Shown piece after piece: positions 31,898-36,214 of a stretch of DNA of 36,214 nt. Source of the DNA: Motilibacter aurantiacus (GTDB lineage Bacteria; Actinomycetota; Actinomycetes; Motilibacterales; Motilibacteraceae); the NCBI RefSeq assembly GCF_011250645.1, contig NZ_JAANNO010000004.1:292562-328775 (forward strand), given 5' to 3'. The first letter of the stretch is position 1, and the number at the start of each line of letters is the position of its first letter. A model generated the notes under the pieces. It did not search any database and was not told where the DNA came from. It worked only from the letters and a program-made list of their open reading frames with translations. Both the position numbers and the translations under genes were made by a program.

Positions 31898-32386
31898 GTG
31901 ACGGATGACCGCGGACGACGGCGTCTCCCGGAGCGCCGGATCACCGAGGACGACGTGGCGGCGCTGACGGAACGATGCAGCGAGGCAGCCGACGCCTACA
32001 TACGGGGCGACGTCTGGCGCTACCTCTCGCTCTCCGACCACCCGTCGGACTACACGCTGATGCCACCGTACGGCGGCCCGACCTCTGTGGGCCTCGAGTA
32101 CACCGAGGAGGCGGCGCAGGAGACCAGCCGCCTCTTCGCGTCCGGGGAGGCGACGCCGGTGGTGGTGGAGACGTACGTCTCGGGAGACCTCGTCGTGCTC
32201 GCGGGCGTCGAGCGCCAACACGCCGAGGTGGGCGGCCTGCCGGACCAGGACTGGTCGCTGCGGCTCACCATCGAGTTCCGGCGTCGCGGCTTCCGGTGGC
32301 AGATCGTCCTCCGGCACGCCGACCCGTTGGTGCGGGCCATCTCCATCGAGCACTGCGCCGGGCTGGCGCGCGGCTCGGACGGCTAG
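31898..32386 (+). CDS. SnoaL/NTF2-like protein
   Basis: A 162-aa protein with the alpha+beta cone fold seen in SnoaL/DUF4440 proteins. A starting helix (LTERCSEAADAYIRGDVWRYLSLSD) leads to a pocket region (YTLMPPYGGPTSVG) and a beta sheet (VVVETYVSGDLVVLAGVER, WSLRLTIEFRRRGFRWQIVLRHADPL). The fold binds small ligands or acts as an isomerase or cyclase in relatives; no catalytic residues are evident. GTG 31898 is used and no good ribosome binding site precedes it. Alone between the photolyase and a converging gene. Confidence 0.8.
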   Translation: MTDDRGRRRLPERRITEDDVAALTERCSEAADAYIRGDVWRYLSLSDHPSDYTLMPPYGGPTSVGLEYTEEAAQETSRLFASGEATPVVVETYVSGDLVVLAGVERQHAEVGGLPDQDWSLRLTIEFRRRGFRWQIVLRHADPLVRAISIEHCAGLARGSDG

Positions 32387-32593
32387 GGCTCGACCCGCGG
32401 TGTGCGCCGTGCCCAGCCGCGCCGTCGGACGTCGTCGGCGTTCCGACACCGAGCAACTGCTCCGGCTTCCGGGGCAGGCCGGCCTCTGTTCGGGCCCCGC
32501 AGCTGCACCTCCGGGGCCCTGCAGGGCTCCAGAGGTGGAGCTCAGGGACCCGAGGTGGTGAGACAGCGGCCCCGGATCGACGACGCCCGGAGC

Positions 32594-33607
32594 TCAGCCC
32601 TTCAGCGCGCGCCCCAGCACGTCGACCGCCCGCTCGACGCCCGTGGAGTCGACGTCCAGGTGCGTCACGGCCCGGAGCGTGCGCGGGCCGAGCGTGCTGA
32701 CGAGCACGCCGTCCTCGGCGGCGGCCGCGGCGAGCGCAGGGGCATCGGGTACGTCCGCCACGACGATGTTCGTGTCCACCGTTGCCGGGTCCACCCCGAG
32801 CACGTCGGCCAGCCGACGGGCGTGCGCGTGGTCGTCGGCCAGCCGCTCGACGTGGTGGTCCAGCGCATGGAGCCCGGCCGCCGCGAGGATCCCCGCCTGC
32901 CGCATGCCGCCGCCGAGCCGCTTGCGCTGCTGCCGGGCGAGCGCGACCCGCTCCGCCGACGCGACGAGCAGCGAGCCGACCGGCGCGCCCAGCCCCTTGG
33001 ACAGGGCCACCATCACGGTATCGGCACAGGCGCCGTACTCCTGAAGCGAGGTTCCGGAAGACACGTGCGCGTTCCAGAGCCGCGCGCCGTCCAGGTGGAC
33101 GGAGACACCGGCAGCCTCCGCACCGGCGCGCAGCTTCTGCAGCTCGGCGAGCGGCTGCACCGTCCCACCACCGAAGTTGTGTGTGTTCTCCACCGCGATC
33201 GCGGCGGTGTGCACGAAGTACGGCCCGGCCTTGGGCGCGACGAGCCCGAGCACCGCGTCGGCGTCGAGCAGGCCGCGGTCCGACGGCCAGGTGCGCGTGG
33301 TGACGCCGTGGACGGCGGCGTGCGCGCCGAGCTCGGCCCGCACGACGTGGGCCTGCACGTCGCAGAGCAGCTCCTGCCCCGGCTGGACGAGCAGCGCGAC
33401 GCCGAGCAGGTTGGCCAGCGAGCCGGTCGCCGTGAAGAGCGCCGCCTCGTGGCCGAGCAGCCCCGCCACCCGCTCCTCGAGCGCGCGGACGGTGGGGTCC
33501 TCGCCGTACACGTCGTCGCCGACCTCCGCTGCGGCGATCGCCTCCCGCATGCCGCGGGTCGGCTTGGTGACCGTGTCGCTGCGCAGGTCGACGAGCCCGC
33601 TCGTCAC
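32594..33607 (-). CDS. low-specificity threonine aldolase family protein
   Basis: A 337-aa PLP enzyme of fold type I cleaving threonine or related beta-hydroxy amino acids to glycine and an aldehyde. Features: [18 protein letters not shown] (N-terminus), [57 protein letters not shown] (cofactor Asp) and [15 protein letters not shown], whose Lys binds PLP (~residue 200). GTG 33607 overlaps the TGA of class II aroG by 4 bases, so its translation is coupled to aroG. Beta-eliminating or racemising relatives exist, so the substrate is uncertain. Confidence 0.9.
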   Translation of the reverse strand: MTSGLVDLRSDTVTKPTRGMREAIAAAEVGDDVYGEDPTVRALEERVAGLLGHEAALFTATGSLANLLGVALLVQPGQELLCDVQAHVVRAELGAHAAVHGVTTRTWPSDRGLLDADAVLGLVAPKAGPYFVHTAAIAVENTHNFGGGTVQPLAELQKLRAGAEAAGVSVHLDGARLWNAHVSSGTSLQEYGACADTVMVALSKGLGAPVGSLLVASAERVALARQQRKRLGGGMRQAGILAAAGLHALDHHVERLADDHAHARRLADVLGVDPATVDTNIVVADVPDAPALAAAAAEDGVLVSTLGPRTLRAVTHLDVDSTGVERAVDVLGRALKG

Positions 33608-34935
33608 CGGTCGGCCAGCAGCTCGGCGACCTGGAAGGCGAGCTCCAGCGACTGCTGGTGGTTCAGCCGCGGGTCGCACGCGGTCTCGTAGCGGAACGTC
33701 AGGTCCGGCTCGGAGAGGCCGCCCGCGCCGCCGATGCACTCGGTCACGTCGTCACCGGTGAGCTCCACGTGGACGCCGCCCGGCACGGTGCCCAGCGAGC
33801 GGTGCACCTCGAAGAAGCCGCGGACCTCCTCCATGACGTCCTCGAAGCGACGAGTCTTGACGCCGCCGAGGTCGATCGTGTTGCCGTGCATCGGGTCGCA
33901 GACCCAGAGCACCTCGCGCCCGCTCGCGGAGAGCTTCTCGACCAGCGGGGGGAGCGCCTGACGGATCTTCGCGGCGCCCATGCGGGTAATGAAGGTGAGC
34001 CGCCCCGGCTCGCGGTCCGGGTCGAGCTTGTCCATCAGCGCCAGCGCGTCGTCCGGGGAGGTCGTCGGGCCGAGCTTGACGCCGATGGGGTTGCGCACGC
34101 GCGCGGCGAGGTCGACGTGTGCGCCGTCGATCTGCCGGGTCCGCTCGCCGATCCACACGAAGTGCGCCGAGGTGTTGTAGGGCGTCCCGGTCCGCGAGTC
34201 GATGCGGGTGAGGGCGCGCTCGTACTCGATGAGCAGCTGCTCGTGGCTCGTCCAGAGGTCGACCCGGTGCAGCGTCTCCGACTCCGCGCCGACGGCGTGC
34301 AGGAACGAGATCGCCCGGTCGATGTCGCGGGCCATCGACTCGTAGCGAGCGGTCGCGCCGCCGCTGCGCAGAAAGCCCTTGTTCCACTCGTGGACCTGGC
34401 GCAGGTCGGCGAAGCCGCCCTGGGTGTGGGCACGCAGCAGGTTCAGCGTCGCCGCCGAGGTGTTGTAGACCTGCAGGAGCCGGCGCGGGTCCGGGATGCG
34501 GGCCTCGGGCGTGAAGGCGATGTCGTTGACAGCGTCGCCGCGGTAGCTCGGCAGGCTCACCCCGTCGCGGGTCTCCATGCCCGACGAGCGCGGCTTGGCG
34601 AACTGGCCGGCGATGCGGCCCACCTTGACGACCGGGACGCTCGCGCCGTACGTCAGCACGACCGCCATCTGCAGCAGCGTCTTGAGCTTGCCGCGGATCG
34701 CGTCGGCGGTGGCGCCGGCGAACGTCTCGGCGCAGTCACCGCCCTGCAGCCAGAACGCCTCGCCCCGGGCGGCGGCGGCCACCCGCTCCTTGAGCGCGTC
34801 GCACTCGGCGGCGAAGACCAGCGGTGGCTGTCCGGCGAGCTGGCGCTCGACCTCGGCGAGGGCCTCCCGGTCGGGCCACTCGGGCTGCTGGGCGGCGGGA
34901 AGGCTCGCGGTCCCGGAGGACTGGTCAGCGCTCAC
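33604..34935 (-). CDS. aroG: class II DAHP synthase
   Basis: A 443-aa class II (plant/actinobacterial type) DAHP synthase. Metal and substrate residues align with the M. tuberculosis enzyme: C68 in [10 protein letters not shown], the Arg in [13 protein letters not shown], His in [10 protein letters not shown], Glu in VHVELTGDD and Asp in [19 protein letters not shown]-terminal residues 1-30 are shorter than in M. tuberculosis (462 aa), where the N-terminal part is involved in inhibitor binding by aromatic amino acids. GTG 34935 has no ribosome binding site. Its stop overlaps the aldolase start. In M. tuberculosis aroG (Rv2178c) is also near pknL. Confidence 0.95.
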   Translation of the reverse strand: MSADQSSGTASLPAAQQPEWPDREALAEVERQLAGQPPLVFAAECDALKERVAAAARGEAFWLQGGDCAETFAGATADAIRGKLKTLLQMAVVLTYGASVPVVKVGRIAGQFAKPRSSGMETRDGVSLPSYRGDAVNDIAFTPEARIPDPRRLLQVYNTSAATLNLLRAHTQGGFADLRQVHEWNKGFLRSGGATARYESMARDIDRAISFLHAVGAESETLHRVDLWTSHEQLLIEYERALTRIDSRTGTPYNTSAHFVWIGERTRQIDGAHVDLAARVRNPIGVKLGPTTSPDDALALMDKLDPDREPGRLTFITRMGAAKIRQALPPLVEKLSASGREVLWVCDPMHGNTIDLGGVKTRRFEDVMEEVRGFFEVHRSLGTVPGGVHVELTGDDVTECIGGAGGLSEPDLTFRYETACDPRLNHQQSLELAFQVAELLADR

Positions 34936-34943
34936 GGGGGGTA

Positions 34944-34949
34944 AGGCTA
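34944..34949 (-). promoter_or_regulatory. putative -10 box (TAGCCT) of class II aroG, within a small inverted repeat
   Basis: On the minus strand TAGCCT ends eight bases before GTG 34935, indicating near-leaderless translation. The box sits in an inverted repeat (plus strand GGGTA 34939-34943 and TACCC 34948-34952). Similarity to an IdeR/DtxR iron box is only partial. Confidence 0.4.
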
Positions 34950-35006
34950 CCCTTCACGCCCCCGCCCGACGGGCGCGCTTCACCCGGCCGTGCGAGGCTC
35001 CCCCGC

Positions 35007-35582
35007 GTGAGCCTGACCCTGCTCGACTGGCGGCGCCGGACGCACGCGATGTACGCCGCCGTCCGCCGCTCTCCCGACCCCCAGGACGCGTGGCTGGGCT
35101 GGCGGGCCGCCCGCGACCGGCTCTTCCGCACGCATCCGGACACCCCGCTGCTGGAGCCGGCGAGCCACCGTGAGCTGCCGTTCGCGCCGTACGACCCGGC
35201 GCTGCGCTTCGTGGCGCCGGTGCTGCCCGCCGAGCCGGCCGTGCACGCGGTGCCGGTCAGTGAGGGGACGGTCGACCTCACCCGCATCGGGCGGGTCGAG
35301 CTGCCGGTCGGCCCGCTCGACGTCTGGTGGCTGGGCGGCTACGCGGGCGGGCTGTTCGTCCCGTTCGCGGACGCGACCAACCGGGACACCACGTACGGCG
35401 GCGGGCGCTACCTGCTCGACACGGTCAAGGGCGCGGACCTCGGCGGCGGCGAGGGCGGGCTGCTCCTCGACTTCAACTTCGCCTACCACCCGTCGTGCCG
35501 CTACAACCCGCGCTGGAGCTGCCCGCTCGCGCCCGCCGGCAACCGGCTCGACGTGCCGATCGTGGCCGGCGAGCTGCTCTGA
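35007..35582 (+). CDS. DUF1684 family protein
   Basis: A 191-aa full-length DUF1684 protein. Visible family marks: LLDWRRRTHAMYAAVRRS, WRAARDRLFRTHPDTPL, LPFAPYDPALRFV, GGLFVPFADATNRDTTYGGGRYLLDT and LDFNFAYHPSCRYNPRWSCPLAP. The Tyr-Gly-Gly-Gly-Arg-Tyr and the two Cys residues are conserved in the family. Function is unknown. GTG 35007 lies seven bases after GAGGCT, a possible -10 of a leaderless message, and is divergent from aroG across 71 bases. Confidence 0.88.
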   Translation: MSLTLLDWRRRTHAMYAAVRRSPDPQDAWLGWRAARDRLFRTHPDTPLLEPASHRELPFAPYDPALRFVAPVLPAEPAVHAVPVSEGTVDLTRIGRVELPVGPLDVWWLGGYAGGLFVPFADATNRDTTYGGGRYLLDTVKGADLGGGEGGLLLDFNFAYHPSCRYNPRWSCPLAPAGNRLDVPIVAGELL

Positions 35583-35586
35583 CCGG

Positions 35587-36214
35587 TCAGCCGCGGGCGC
35601 TCGTCGTGAACAGCGCCTTGCGCACGGCGACCTCCTCCAGCTTCTCCCGGCGGTCCCCGACCTGGACCGTCCAGACGCGCGAGGACCGGTCGATGCCGCC
35701 GGTCGGCGAGTCGGGCGCGGCCCAGACCTCGCCGCGGCTGCACGAGTAGTAGCCCACCCACGTCGGGTGCTGGTCAAGCGCGCCCCAGGCACCGCCGACG
35801 CGCATCCGGCAGCGGCGGCCGTCCGCGAGGACGAGCCCGATCGGCAGGGGCCGCTGGAGGGGCTCGACGCCCACGACCGGGTCGCGGTCCAGGAGGTACT
35901 CGGTCAGGGTGCGTGACCAGGGGTCGACGAGGCACAGCACGCGCTTGCGCGTGCCCTCCCGCCAGCACGTGTCCGCGCTCGCGGCCGACGGTGAGCACGA
36001 GTAGATGTTCGCCGTCACCGCGGACGGCGCCGGGAAGACGACACCGCGGGACCCGCAGTCGACGGAGCTGCGCGCCCGCACCGGGGACCGGTCGACGTGC
36101 CACCCCTTCACCGGGGCACTCGTGACCGTGACCGGCGCCAGCCGGACCTGCTGCGTCGGTGCCGCGGCCGACCGAGCGGCCGCGGCGGTCGGAGCGGCCG
36201 CGGCGGTCGGAGCG
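35587..36214 (-). CDS. Cys-rich exported protein, C-terminal part (runs off the right edge)
   Basis: The frame has a TGA at 35589-35587 and remains open to the edge, so the N-terminus is missing and no start is assigned. The visible 209 residues begin with an Ala/Pro/Thr-rich stretch (APTAAA twice, an 18-bp direct repeat) and continue QQVRLAPVTVTSAPVKGWHV. The domain then has paired cysteines (VDCGSRGVVF, IYSCSPSAASADTCW, RVLCLVDP, RRCRMRVGG, GYYSCSRGEVW), suggesting disulfides outside the cell. The pattern is typical of secreted actinobacterial proteins of unknown function. It converges on the DUF1684 gene with four bases between the stops. Confidence 0.75.
   Translation of the reverse strand, partial: APTAAAAPTAAAARSAAAPTQQVRLAPVTVTSAPVKGWHVDRSPVRARSSVDCGSRGVVFPAPSAVTANIYSCSPSAASADTCWREGTRKRVLCLVDPWSRTLTEYLLDRDPVVGVEPLQRPLPIGLVLADGRRCRMRVGGAWGALDQHPTWVGYYSCSRGEVWAAPDSPTGGIDRSSRVWTVQVGDRREKLEEVAVRKALFTTSARG

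Noticed and set aside
32387-32593. Terminator or small gene between the NTF2-like and aldolase genes
   Set aside because: Short palindromes (GCCCTGCAGGGC, and CTCCA with TGGAG) occur, but the stems are weak, have no U-run, and no frame has coding character.
34939-34952. IdeR/DtxR iron box
   Set aside because: About 11 of 15 core positions match, but the outer arms do not, and DAHP synthase is not a usual iron-regulated gene.
3-36214. tRNA genes, CRISPR arrays, insertion sequences, integrases or phage genes
   Set aside because: No cloverleaf, spaced identical repeats, transposase motifs or terminal repeats were seen on either strand.

Overview
This window comes from a very GC-rich actinobacterium (Actinomycetia). 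The evidence is the strong G/C third-position bias, frequent GTG starts, 4-nt start/stop overlaps, starts without a Shine-Dalgarno sequence but with a TANNNT box six to eight bases upstream, and gene content. The genus cannot be fixed from sequence alone. Part of the window matches a gene neighbourhood known from Mycobacterium tuberculosis (Rv2172c-Rv2178c): metF, a polyprenyl synthase gene (idsA2/crtE), an Rv2175c-type DNA-binding protein, a PknL-position Ser/Thr kinase and a class II DAHP synthase. Here it is spread out by inserted genes.

Layout. 1-504: 5' part of an unrecognised membrane protein on the minus strand, separated by a perfect 28-bp palindrome from a plus-strand carotenoid operon (588-4055: CruF-like hydratase, CruG-like glycosyltransferase, CrtI-family desaturase, 28-aa membrane peptide). 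4147-8503: SRPBCC protein, a translationally coupled DUF4865/MFS pair, a lone cyclic-nucleotide-binding protein and a tandem-GNAT acetyltransferase. 8656-12000: membrane-anchored GH39-like hydrolase, then metF with a CDP-alcohol phosphatidyltransferase. 12155-15747: crtE-crtI-crtB. 15884-19400: Rho_N stress-type protein, an exported surface protein and an overlapping GAF-GGDEF diguanylate cyclase. 19416-23999: Rv2175c homologue, LysM-transglycosylase, PASTA kinase, endonuclease IV. 24000-27765: membrane protein, a decayed VOC gene, aroF behind a Phe/Tyr leader-peptide attenuator, a conserved small protein and a decayed DHFR-like gene. 27951-32386: secreted SGNH esterase, PPOX protein, Fe-S photolyase, NTF2-like protein. 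32594-36214: threonine aldolase coupled to class II aroG, DUF1684 protein, and a right-edge partial exported protein.

How genes work together. CrtE, CrtB and CrtI should make GGPP, phytoene and lycopene or a related polyene. The 588-3963 genes should hydrate, glycosylate and further desaturate the psi ends, giving an acyclic hydroxylated and glycosylated carotenoid; no cyclase or elongase gene lies in the window. Pigment, photolyase and endonuclease IV fit a light- and DNA-damage-exposed lifestyle. Entry to the shikimate pathway is double: class I AroF (346 aa, attenuated) and class II AroG (443 aa). Cell-wall control is suggested by the PASTA kinase, its Rv2175c-type neighbour and a LysM transglycosylase with an MtrA-like 9-mer array.

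No stretch over 300 bases lacks a gene. The longest gaps are 19797-20075 (MtrA-like array and promoter), 32387-32593 (nothing convincing) and 27766-27950 (only the esterase ribosome binding site). No tRNA, rRNA, CRISPR array, insertion sequence or attachment site was seen.
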